Assembly (NCBI GenBank): GCA_964016885.1
Contig: OZ024742.1
Span: 119,005,396 to 119,069,395, forward strand
Source of the DNA: Eledone cirrhosa
Lineage: Eukaryota > Mollusca > Cephalopoda > Octopoda > Eledonidae
Direction: 5' to 3'
Length of the DNA: 64,000 bases
This document shows, in pieces, positions 54,045 through 64,000 of this stretch; position 1 is the stretch's first letter; each line of letters begins with the position of its first letter. The position numbers and the translations under genes were made by a program. Below the pieces are notes generated by a model, which was not told the origin of the DNA, searched no databases, and saw only the letters and a program-made list of their open reading frames with translations.

Positions 54045-56444
54045 TAGTGGAGAAAACACTTGTTGTTTGGAGGAGAGTTTAGTCTGAGGTAATTGCCCCT
54101 CGGGCTTTCTCTCAAGCAGCCAAATGGCCTTTCTAGTTTCCACTTTCTTATTCTCTGTGAAAGATGAAAAGCAAAATCAATCAATCAACTTTGAGTTCTC
54201 ACATTTCTGGAGCCCATTCTGGCTATGAAAAGCAAAAGAGAAGAAAATTATTTCATAACTTTATAACAATAGATGGTTGACGAAAACCAGCGTGCTTACC
54301 ACTCACCAACAAAACCAGCACTGAACCAACAATGCAATGAATCTTGCATTAGAATCTTATTGTTAACTCATTATTTTACTGAATTATCAAAACAAATATT
54401 GAAAAGCTCACCCCATCAACATGATATCAAATATTTATTTGTATAAACAATGAAAACAAATCACTGATGTACAATTATTTCTATATACTTAGTTTTAATT
54501 TATGGTTCATTTACTTTTCATTTAGGATACTATAGATGGTAGAAACGTCTCCTGCATGAACACAGACAAAACTACAACCTAGTTACAATCAATAAGTGTT
54601 GAAGTAATTCTTTTGCATATTTTTGACATAGAATTAAAAAAGCACCACCCTGTCCAGCCTCTAAATATATTTGCATCCCCTTGTATTCGCCTGTGTAACT
54701 TTCATGTAATTGACATGAGGTGATTCCAACAAAAACTTTCCGTATAAATATGAAATCCCCTAATACACACATATTCTACATACGTATGTACGTATACACA
54801 CATATTGCAAACATGCGCAAGTTGTTTCTAATAAGTAACAATGGAAAAAAACAACATAGCAACCACCTCACTGTTTGGGTTGACGAGATGCTCATAACAA
54901 TGCATAAAGAAATAATTAACCCTTTAGCATTTAAACCAGCCATATCCGGCCAGAATTCTCTCCCCTTTTTCTCTTGAAACCAGTTGTAACTGGTAACTGA
55001 CCACTCGTACTGATGTTAAGGTATTGTTCTCAAAATAAATAATATCAAAATCTTATAGATTTGATATTATGTGAGATAATTATGTAAGATAAAGCCTTTA
55101 CTTCAAAAATATAATTGTAAATATAGAGTAATGTAAACGGTAAAGGGTTAAATCTATAGAATAATTCAACCTACGTTAACATGGAACAATGGACCTAAAG
55201 TCATTAGACTGCCTGACAAATTCGAAGACCAGGTTTCTATTACCGATTTACACAAAGGGTCTAGGCTATAACTAGTGTTGTCAGCCACGTAAAAGACTTA
55301 TTACTTTGCTATATTATATTTAAGCAATGCCACTAGATTGAACCCTCTCTCTTTAGGTGAAGTCACTTGAGTACAAACCATCGGATAGTAGTGGGGGCGA
55401 TAGAATACTTTAATTGTTCAACGTTAATAGAGTTACGAAGGTTATAACAATGACTTAGCCGTAGTAGGATAGGCCCTCCTATGTCGAATACGCCCTAAAT
55501 TAACGCAAGTCTTAATGTGGTAGGATATTGACTAAAGTTATTAAAAGGTTATGGACTAATATCCTGTTAATAAATTAGTTTAAATCAATTATCTTCGCTT
55601 CAAACCAAGGAGGAAGCTTCCACGCGGTCTCTCTGATAAACTTCTCTCTAAGCGCACCGAATCGTCTTAAAAATAGAAGAACATTTGATAATTTAGTAGA
55701 CACAATACCTAACAAAAACAACAACACCTACTACTACTACTACTACTACTAATAATAATAATAATACTAATACTACTACAGTTAAGTTAAAGTTAACATA
55801 TCAAATGCACTGCTCATCAAAATACCTAGTTAGAAATCATTTATGTAGTGAGGAAAAGTCAAGCAGTTCAATGACTAATATTAATTTGAATTATTCCCGT
55901 AACTATAGGAAACAATTCTGGACATGTTTCGGGTATTATCAGACCTACAGTAAATATGTTAACACAAACATGGATTTTTTGTCTTACGTAGATGGCATCG
56001 CAGAATAATTAATGTCCAAAATTTGTATTTTTAAAACAACTATATTTGACTGTGAGAGTTACTTCCCTTAAATTACCAACGTCCAACAATACCGATTTTT
56101 TTAATTGATCAATTCTCAAGGTGTCACCTACTTTCTGAAAATATAAAATTCTCGGGGACTGGGTTTCTGCCCTGTCCATAGCCAACATCAGTGTGCTACT
56201 CAGTCAGGATGAGCTCTGCTTCCCATTGTAATCTGAGTGAGAACCAATGTCTGCGGGGGTCTGAAATATCGTTGTGTCAGGCCTCTCGACTTCACAGGTC
56301 TCCATGGTTTGTCTTTTCGCCTGAATGTTGGTTGTCTTGCTTGCCATACCAAGCTAAATTTGATTATCAAGTAAGCCCTGGCTTGGGTAAATATCCCTTC
56401 AGTTCTGGAGCTTGATGGATTATCCAGAATTGATTGGAAGAGAT
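54045..56444. repeat. 2.4-kb tandem duplication, copy 2
   Basis: Same order as copy 1. The copy border reads GAGATTAGTGG between copies and GAGATTAGATGG at the far end, so the trinucleotide TAG is shared at the junctions. Confidence 0.92.
54920..55147. mobile_element. TTAA-flanked MITE, family 1 (duplicated copy)
   Basis: TTAA at 54916-54919 and 55148-55151. It is the duplicate of 52524-52752, differing by a 2-base indel near 55057. Confidence 0.8.
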
Positions 56445-56820
56445 TAGATGGTCTCACTTTTTGTCTCTGGGTAGATGTCTCATTTGGGACGCCAGAATCT
56501 GACTCTTTCGCTCCTTCCTACATTCTGGATGCCGCTGTAAATGTGAGGGTCACTGCTTCCGTAGCTAACTGGAATAAAATTCTAAAATACCTGGAATTAT
56601 CGGCAAACTATTTCCCCCAACCTATGGCGTTCGAGTTTGGAGGTGCTGGTCTACTGAGTTCTTGCCATCGTTAGTGGCTCGCCTTATCGAGGTATCAGGT
56701 CCTGCCCGTGAGGGTACTTGGTTGTTCCAACGCCTTAGCCTCGCTATCATCCGCAGTAATGCTGCTTGTGTGTTGGCTCCGGCACCCCTTGTGGTGTGTT
56801 ACCGATTGATACAGTGTTGA
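56105..56820 (+). pseudogene. LINE 3' remnant, longer copy
   Basis: It extends past the duplication and parallels 19745-20470 over its length, including CATTCTGGATGCC, AATGTGAGGGTCACT and TAAAATTCTAAAATA. It shows that the duplication broke inside a pre-existing LINE remnant. Confidence 0.75.
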
Positions 56821-56984
56821 CTTAATATTTTCTTACGTTTTGATTCTATATTTTTATGTGAAATATTTATGTAATTAAGTAATAGAAATATGTGTTGAAT
56901 TTTGACAGTTATGGCATTTGTGCTTGTAATTTCAAACTAGTAAGAAATAAAAAGAAACAAATGCCAAAAAAATAAAATAAAAAT

Positions 56985-57075
56985 AAAATAAAATTAAGCA
57001 CAAAGCCAGCAAATTTGGTGAGAAGGACAAAATGGAAACCAACCCCAGTACTTGATTAATACTTTATTGGATCTT
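56985..57075 (-). repeat. Diverged octopus SINE, 3' half
   Basis: AAGCACAAAGCCAGCAAATT, then CCCAGTACTTGATTAATACT. Confidence 0.65.
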
Positions 57076-57079
57076 AAGC

Positions 57080-57397
57080 AGACATCTAACAATTTAAGTC
57101 GTAGATATAACATTTAAGTCGTAGATATAAAATATTACCTTTTAATTTTATAAGATTTTATAAAAAATTACTTAAACGTTTGACAAAAATTATATTAAAA
57201 GCGCATAAAAGTAACTAACAACACACCTCAAGCAGGAACTAGGAAAACAAGGTTTGGACTGTTTTGACTAAATGGATTTCACAAAGTGCACAAAGGGATA
57301 ATTTCGCTATATGTATATATCTTATATACACAGAGCGAAATTATCTTGTGTAAACCTGCGGATATGAAACGCAAACCACTAAAAATAGTTATATGAA

Positions 57398-57429
<32 letters not shown>

Positions 57430-57925
57430 ACGCACACGTACACGCACACACACACCCACACACACATACACACACACCCACATTATTTTAATTAAACCAA
57501 TATTTAACTCTGGTCCTGCACCAACCACAGGATTCGACATCAACGTCGGATGAGTTACGTAACGCAGAGTGCTTTTAAACTATTACATCATGATTAACTA
57601 AACAGAATGACCAGTTCTATCCAGTGGTGAATCACTAAACATAAATGTAATTATAAAATAAGAAAGCAGTAGAAAACAGATAACATTTTTTAAAAAACAA
57701 TTTTTAGTACCGGCTGCAGTCGATACTGTTTTCTTATTTTCCTAATATATATAAATTCGTGTGGCACTTCTCAACATACTAAATATAATATATATATATA
57801 AGCGAGAATGAGGGGCTCATTCTACTGACATGGCTTATAAAAGAGGCTGTTTGCATCATTGCAAACGAATCGAATATTATTATTAATATTCGAAAAACTA
57901 AGATTACATTTATATATATATATAT
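57080..57925. other. Intergenic, simple repeats
   Basis: No gene is seen. It holds a (CA)n tract at 57399-57480 and a small hairpin GTTTGCATCATTGCAAAC at 57849-57866. Confidence 0.5.
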
Positions 57926-57927
57926 AT

Positions 57928-58185
57928 GTAAAAAATGAAACGAAATTTCATTTCTCACTCTTAGTACGGCTGTTACTTAAATATAAGTATGTATACGTAC
58001 ATACATATATGTATACAGACGTACAGTAGTATATATATATATATACATACATGCACATGCACATATATATATATATACAAACCGAGCATTATAATAAATG
58101 TTCGGTAAACCCATACGTACATATATATATATGTGTGCATGTATGTATATATATACATACTATTGTACGTCTGTATACATATATG

Positions 58186-58257
<72 letters not shown>

Positions 58258-58544
58258 TATACATACATATACATATATATATATGTGTGTGTGTGTGTAT
58301 AATAGAAAATTAACATCAATTACATATAAAAATTATATACATCGTTCCTTTGTCAGTGTTGAACAAAAGGGCAACGATGGTTGCTAAACACTGTACGGCT
58401 TAATTCGGGATGTTTGTTTACAAACAAACCGAGCATTATAATAAATGTTCGGTGAATCCATACGTACATATATATATATGTGTGCATGTATATATACATA
58501 CTACTGTACGTCTGCATACATATATGTATGTACGTATACATACT

Positions 58545-58560
<16 letters not shown>
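57928..58560. repeat. Rearranged copies of the 530-bp repeat
   Basis: 57933-58035 is the inverse of the end of units 41219 and 41749. 58075-58200 and 58340-58550 are forward pieces (CATTATAATAAATGTTCGGT, ATACGTACATATATATATGT). The piece at 58340 begins CATCGTTCCTTTGTCAGTGT, matching the sequence that follows the predicted ribozyme cut at 41726/41727. Confidence 0.8.
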
Positions 58561-58575
<15 letters not shown>

Positions 58576-58779
58576 GTGAGGTTTTTTTTACAAAATGAAA
58601 AAATAACCGAGGTGTCCTACACGAGTGAAAGTATAAAGAAAAAAAATGAAATCGAAAATGCAACAGACACTCCATCTCAACTCTACTTTTGAAAAGCTGA
58701 AGAACTGCGAAACCCGTAAAGGAACCAAATAAATATATATATATTTTTTAAAAATAAGACTCCAGTTGCATTTTCGATT

Positions 58780-58787
<8 letters not shown>

Positions 58788-58860
<73 letters not shown>
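58788..58860. repeat. (CT)n(TA)n microsatellite
   Basis: CT tract changing to TA. Confidence 0.97.
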
Positions 58861-58865
<5 letters not shown>

Positions 58866-58894
58866 AAATGTGTGAGATCATTGGTACAGTTAGG

Positions 58895-60075
58895 TATATT
58901 TGAAAAAAAGGAAAAGAATGACTTCATTTGTAGTTCTAAATAATTTGATTTAATTTTATAATATTATATTATGAGTTGGTAGACTCATAATATTATCTGT
59001 ATATATATAAAATTAAGTATGTGTGTGTCTGTGTGTGTCTATGTGTCTATGTATTACCTATAGGGGCCTACACCTTACGACCGATTTTCATGAAACTTTA
59101 CAGGCTCATAGATTAGTCATCGGGGAGTGTTTTCTATATATCATATATATCAGTGTATCGTTTTTTTTTTATTCCGGGGTCATTCTGCAGATAAAAATTG
59201 ATGGGGGGTTTTCACCTTTTTTAGGTATCGAAAAATAAGATTTTTGGCTCTAGCTCCCACATTTTGCCACCGATTTCGTTCAAATTTTAAAGCAAAATAG
59301 AATTTATCATTGCACATCCTGTAATGGCTTTATATTTTGCATTTGCTGTTCAGGGACGGCGTGGCAGCCGCTTAAATATAAAAAAAAAATACGGCTCTAG
59401 CTCCCACATTAATCAACCCACTTTGTTCAAATTTTACACTACGCTAGATCTGATTATTTCACGTCTTAAAGTGGCTTTACATTTTGGATTATTTGTTCAG
59501 AAACGGCGTGGCAGCCGCTTAAATATTCGAAAATACCACCTTTTCGCTCAAATTTCCGCCTTTTCGGCTCTAGCTCCCACATTTTTCAACCGTTTCGTTC
59601 AAATTCGAAACTTCGGCTCCACCTCACACATAAATCAATTTATTAGGTTCAACTTTTATACTACGATAGAACCTATCATTGCACATCTTATAGATGGTCA
59701 AAGGCAAAACGATGGCCATTGACGTCGTCTGAGCTTTTAGTTGTGTATTTGAGAATTCATCGGTTTCCAATCAAGTAGCGTGAGGAAATTTGGCTTAGTG
59801 TTAGAGGTCATTACCTCCCTCCTCCAGCATTCCCCTTCGTCAGTCACCCGTGTTTCTCAGTGATAGAGGTCATCACCACCCTCCCCGCATGGCTTGTGTT
59901 TGGCCATAGATGAGTCATCGAGAAGCAGTCGCTAAGGTCAACACCTTTTCATCAAAGCAGATATTATTTTACCTACCCAGGCAACGGTGGGTACTGCTGC
60001 TAGTAATATTATAAAATTAAATCAAATTATTTAACACTACAAGTGAAGTCATTCTTTTCCTTTTTTTCAAATATA
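58895..60075. repeat. 72-bp inverted repeats flanking a Helitron
   Basis: 58895-58966 and 60004-60075 are near-perfect inverses (ATTTGAAAAAAAGGAAAAGA, ATGACTTCA, TAATTTGATTTAATTTTATA). The Helitron 58996-60003 sits between them. A third copy of one arm lies at 60390-60437. Confidence 0.88.
58996..60003 (+). mobile_element. Helitron 4, non-autonomous, complete
   Basis: 5' end TCTGTATATATATAAAATTA. 3' end is the hairpin TACCCAGGCAACGGTGGGTA (stem TACCCA/TGGGTA), a 6-base spacer and CTAG at 60000-60003. The flanks are A and T. Three diverged internal units carry GGCTCTAGCTCCCACATT and CGGCGTGGCAGCCGCTTAAA. No Rep or helicase. Confidence 0.88.
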
Positions 60076-60097
60076 TATATATATATATATATATATA

Positions 60098-60308
60098 GAA
60101 AAATGTATGACCCCGACGGCAGAACTCAAACCGTTTCGAACTTTCTCGCATTCCTCGGTGGCAATTGTCAACCTGATCTCAGGTTGACAATTGCCACCGA
60201 CGAATGCGAGAAAGTTCTCCAAGAATCTTTAAAATTCCAGGAATCTTTAAAATTCTTCCCACCGAAGTTAACCAAGAACTTACTAGATCTACTAACTCAT
60301 AATATTAC
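60098..60308 (+). pseudogene. PLE RT fragment with foldback start
   Basis: It opens at (TA)n with TATGACCCCGACGGCAGAAC. A palindrome with 37-bp arms follows (60138-60174 / 60181-60217). After it the plus strand encodes LTIATDECEKVLQESLKF, FFPPKLTKNLLDLLTHNIT. I read this as the RT segment after the first catalytic motif of a PLE (LFTSIPTDExxxVL...LT...LLDLL); this is likely but not certain. It ends at a SINE tail. Confidence 0.6.
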
Positions 60309-60382
60309 GGGTTCGGTAAAATAAAGTACCAGTAATGTACTGGGTAATTGCTGGCCTTGTGCCAAAAGTAGAAACAATTATA
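60309..60382 (+). repeat. Octopus SINE, 3' part
   Basis: GGTAAAATAAAGTACCAGTA to CCAAAAGTAGAAACAATT. Confidence 0.9.
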
Positions 60383-60478
60383 ATATTATAATAATTAAAT
60401 TAAAGTGAAGTCATTCTTTTCCTTTTTTTCAAATATAACCTGACTGTACCAAGGATCTTACACGTTTTCCAATATATA

Positions 60479-60680
60479 TCTATATCTATAAAAATGAAAA
60501 TGTGTGTGTGTGTGTGTGTCTGTTCCGCAGCAACTTTTGATCCGCAAGGCCGATTTTCAAACTTTTTTTTGTAATCAACCACAAATTTATCAGGGCAGGT
60601 CGGCGAATGATCGACTCCCCCTTTGTCCAGGTAAAAAAATCGATAAAACTGACTATATGTACGACTTTGCACAGAAAAAA
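60479..60680 (+). mobile_element. Helitron 5' end fragment
   Basis: It begins TCTATATCTATAAAAATGAA and TGTGTG, CTGTTCCGCAGCAACTTTTG. It is cut off at 60680 where the next Helitron begins with TCTATATCTATAAAAATG. Confidence 0.65.
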
Positions 60681-60765
60681 TCTATATCTATAAAAATGTA
60701 AAAGAAAGAGTGAGAGTGAAAGAAACAGACAGACTAAAAGAGGGAGATAGCGGGAGAGAGAGAGA

Positions 60766-60819
<54 letters not shown>

Positions 60820-61058
60820 GAGAGATAGAGAGAGAGAGACGCTGTGTTTGATACATGACAGTGGAAGAGGGGAAGGAAAGCTATAACTAATTAACATGCG
60901 CGTGTGTGTGTGTGCGTGCGCGTGTGTGTTCGTGCAGCGTTCCATGAAAAGTTAAATCTATTAACATATGTGTGTACGTGCACACATGCGTGCGTGAGTT
61001 TGTGTGCGTTTGAGCGTTTGCGTGTGTGAGTGTGTGTGTGTGTGATCGTTCACAACAA

Positions 61059-62663
61059 CTATTCAACCAATTTGCTGTGGACATGGCCGCAAAAATGGAG
61101 ACTGAACGACTGTGCTTCATAAAATTAAACCAGACAAAACTACGCTGCGACGATTACATTCACCTACGTGATGGAATGAACAATAATGAAAACCCAGATA
61201 ACATTGGAAAAGTTTGCATTTTACCTTCAACCTTCGAAGGTGTGCATTCAAGAACCCAGGACGCGATGACGTATGTGTGCGAGTACGGTAAACCAGACCT
61301 ATTTATTACTTTTACATGCAATCCTTCGTGGCAAGAAATTGCCCATGAACTCCTTCCAGGACAACAGCCCAGCGCTCGCCATGACCTCTCATCCAGAGTC
61401 TTCGAGCTAAAAGTATACAAACTAATGGACCTTATCACAAAGGGCCAGGTATTTGGACGTGTGCAATGTTACATGTACACAATTAAATAGCAGAAGCGGG
61501 GACTCCCCTATGCTCACATTCTTATTTGGTTGTCGACAAAAATCAGAGCAGACGACATCGACAAGATTATATCCGCAGAGCTTCCAAACCCGCAAACTGA
61601 CAAAACCCTATTTGATAGGGTTACGGCGCACATGGTTCACGGTCCTTGTGAACATGGCTTCAAATCTAACTCCCCGTGTTTGAACAACGGTATTTGCTCC
61701 AAAAAATACCCAAAAGCCTTCCTTCACGAAACTCAAACTGCTGATGACGGAAACCCATCATACAGACGAAGAAGCCCCGAGGACGGAGGATTAACAGCAC
61801 TGGTTGGAAAACATGAAATTGACAACCGATGGATTGTATCGTACTGCCCATTACTACTCAAGGTGTTCAACTCCCACATAAATGTTGAGTGGTGCAACTC
61901 TATTATATCAATCAAATATGTCTGCAAGTATATAAATAAGGGCCCGGATGCCGCCATGTTCGGGCTTAAAGAAGAAAACAAACGGGATGAAGTTGCACAG
62001 TACCAATCAGCACGATGTATAAGTACCAGCGAGGCCTTTTGGCGAATTTAGCGTTTCTCAATGCATAGAAGATACCGTGCTGTCCAACACCTTGCTGTGC
62101 ACCTGGAAAACGGCCATAGAGTGTACTATACAAAACAAACAGCTTTTCTGAGGGCTCTGCAAACAAGGAACACAACTCTTACTGCATTCTTTCAACTATG
62201 TCAAGGCGACGCATTCGCTCGCACTTTGCCGTATACCCAAGTCCCCTCTTTCTACAAATGGGAAAAGTATTCATGGAAGCCAAGAATCAAAGGTGAAAGC
62301 GTTGATGGTCATCCAGATTTTAACTTTGACAGCTGCCTGGCGCGAGTTTACACAGTGCCCCCCCCCATCTACCAAGAATGTTATTACCTGCGTATGCTTC
62401 TCCATGACGTAAGAGGACCAACCAGTTTTCAACACCTAAGAACTGTTGATGGCCAAATTTGCGGCACGCACAGAGAAGCCTGCCTTAGGCGTAGACTACT
62501 GGAAGATGGTGCTCAGTGGGATGCCACTTTGGCAGAAGCAGTTGTTTCACAAATGCCACACAGCCTTAGGAAGCTTTTTGCTGTCTTACTGTATATTTGT
62601 GAATTGCCCAATTCTTCCTTCTTGTGGCTCAAGTACAGAGATGACCTCTCTGAGGACTTCTGA
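61059..62663 (+). pseudogene. Helitron Rep domain, interrupted
   Basis: The frame encodes QLFNQFAVDMAAKMETERLC, PDLFITFTCNPSWQEI, QKRGLPYAHILIWLSTKIRA, GPCEHGFKSNSPCLNNGICS, KKYPKAFLHETQTADDGNPS and HINVEWCNSIISIKYVCKYI. The Rep nuclease cuts and joins single strands through an HUH metal site and paired tyrosines. The tyrosines (YVCKY) are present. The usual HAH is YAH here, so one metal ligand is lost. The preceding Trp codon is TAG (61488-61490). A further in-frame TAG lies at 62049-62051, and TGA at 62661-62663. The frame is otherwise unbroken. Confidence 0.93.
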
Positions 62664-63900
62664 CATCAAGCACAATTACAACTTCTTGACATGGAAGTAG
62701 GCTTCACAGATGAAATCTACAACAAAGCACTTATTGAAATTGAAAATATGATTGCTGCAATGGGTGGGAATGCACTGTAGACATATGGCCTGCCCCAAAC
62801 CAACAGAACAGGCACCGACGTCATTTCCGCAGAAATACTTCGGGAACTATCCTACGACACTGACAGCTTGGCTACATATGTCACTGAGCATGAACCAATG
62901 CTGCTGCAGGAAGAGGAACAAGCATATAACACTATTGCTGACTGTGCCCACCGTCGTACGGGAGGAATCTTTTTTCTTGGACGCCACTGGAGGCACAGGG
63001 AAGACTTTTGTCATACGGCGTCTCCTTGCCAAGGTTCGACAAGACAGACACATAGCACTTGCTGTTGCGTCTTCCGGTATTGCAGCAACCTTGCTTCCTG
63101 GGGACAGGACAGCACATTCAGCCTTCAAACTCCCCCTCAATATGACAGCAAATGACACACCCTGCTGTAATATTACCAAAGGATCACAAAAGGCAGAACT
63201 GCTTAAAAGGTGTGAACTTATAGTTTTGGACGAATGTACCATGGCTCATAAAGGAGCTTTGGAGGCACTGGACCGGACTTTAAGAGACATAAGAGACTCC
63301 CAGGATCCCATGGGAGGCGTGACTGTCCTTTTATCCGGAGATTTTAGACAAACCCTCCCTGTTATTCCCAAAGGAACAAGGGCTGATGCTATTCGAGCAT
63401 GCTTAAAGTCATCTCCGCTTTGGCGTTATGTCACAGCATTAACGCTCTCTACGAACATGAGAGGTCGGATGCTTGGTAACCAAGTATCATCAGATTTTGC
63501 TACCAATCTATTGACACTTGGGAACGGCAAAGTGTCACTTGATGAAGATGAAAAAATCTCCCTCGAACCGGTCTGCACTTTAGTCGACAGTGCTGACGAC
63601 TTGACAGATGCAGTATTCCCTGAGTTGAGCACTAACTACCAAAATCCAAACTGGCTGTGCGAAAGGGCAATACTGGCTCCGAAATATGAGACTGTCGACA
63701 AAATAAACGGACAACTGCTTAAGTCTCTTCCTAAAGCTTCGTGTACATACAAGTCCGTCGATACAGTCACAGACCCCATTAACTACCCAATTGAGTTTCT
63801 TAACTCATTGAACCCCTCCGGGTTGCCATATCATCGATTGGAACTTAAGCAAGGATGCCCAATTATGCTTTTGAGGAATCTACACCCACCAAAACTCTGA
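62664..63900 (+). pseudogene. Helitron Pif1-like helicase, one frameshift
   Basis: After HQAQLQLLDMEVGFTDEIYN and HRRTGGIFFL the frame shifts in a T run near 62970. It continues LDATGGTGKTFVIRRLLAKV (Walker A), LAVASSGIAATLLPGDRTAH, KRCELIVLDECTMAHKGALE (Walker B, DEC), MGGVTVLLSGDFRQTLPVIP and GCPIMLLRNLHPPKL. The superfamily 1B helicase motifs I to IV are intact, including GKT and DE. At 63892-63939 a 24-bp tandem duplication (AAACTCTGACAATNTATTTA, CAGT) changes the frame and stops it. KLTQNLIEATILSGC follows in another frame up to the edge. Confidence 0.93.
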
Positions 63901-64000
63901 CAATATATTTACAGTAAACTCTGACAATTTATTTACAGTAAATAAACTAACGCAAAACTTGATCGAGGCGACGATTCTCTCGGGGTGTAGAAAGGGGGAA

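Larger units (their letters stand above)
60681..64000 (+). mobile_element. Autonomous-type Helitron, right end outside window
   Basis: It starts at TC (60681) after A, with the same first 18 bases as the fragment at 60479. A (GA)n tract (60755-60840) and (TG)-rich DNA follow, and then the Rep/helicase frame. The N-terminal part of the protein (before about 61059) is missing or replaced by microsatellite DNA. Four in-frame stops or shifts are few compared with the copy at 29830-34170. Confidence 0.85.

Overview
The window looks like cephalopod (octopus-type) nuclear DNA. It is AT-rich, its genes have introns, and it is full of tRNA-derived SINEs ending in the motif that reads GCACAAGGCCAGCAA on the opposite strand. 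These resemble the octopus OK/OR SINE class. It also holds long (TA)n, (CA)n and (CT)n arrays, Penelope-like elements (PLEs), Helitrons, LTR elements and TTAA-flanked MITEs. I see no prokaryotic genes, rRNA or CRISPR. The species assignment is an inference from repeat content.

Host genes. Two host genes are supported, both on the minus strand. The first three coding exons of a PRPF39 (U1 snRNP-associated splicing factor) orthologue lie at 8773-8827, 4750-4859 and 534-659. Their splice sites and phases fit together, and the gene continues past the left edge. A Speedy/RINGO A (SPDYA-like) cell-cycle regulator occupies one uninterrupted 430-codon frame at 17236-18528. I see no other host gene, and most of the remaining long open frames are microsatellite translations.

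Layout. 1-17 kb: PRPF39 exons and introns with SINEs, a LINE fragment and MITEs. 17-21 kb: SPDYA and a LINE remnant. 21.2-25.3 kb: a degenerate LTR retrotransposon with gag, protease, RT, RNase H and DD35E integrase, LTRs of about 250 bp and a 5-bp target duplication (CTAAC). 26.0-28.6 kb: a solo LTR (duplication AATC) and a nearby 2.0-kb non-coding LTR element of the same family (duplication CTAT, tRNA-Trp primer-binding site). 29-34 kb: a decayed Helitron interrupted by a SINE. 36-48 kb: PLE fragments, including a well-preserved GIY-YIG domain, Helitrons joined end to end, and many inverted repeats beside (TA)n. 49-57 kb: SINEs, a compound microsatellite and a 2.4-kb tandem duplication. 58-64 kb: a Helitron inside a palindrome, then a much better preserved Helitron Rep/helicase open to the right edge.

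Most interesting. Several repeats contain hammerhead-ribozyme-like folds. One pair sits as mirror copies in a palindrome at 38.1-38.55 kb with a covarying U3/A8 core pair; another at 41690-41732 has an exact CUGANGA core. The 38-61 kb stretch also has at least ten long inverted repeats, several of them PLE or Helitron fragments.
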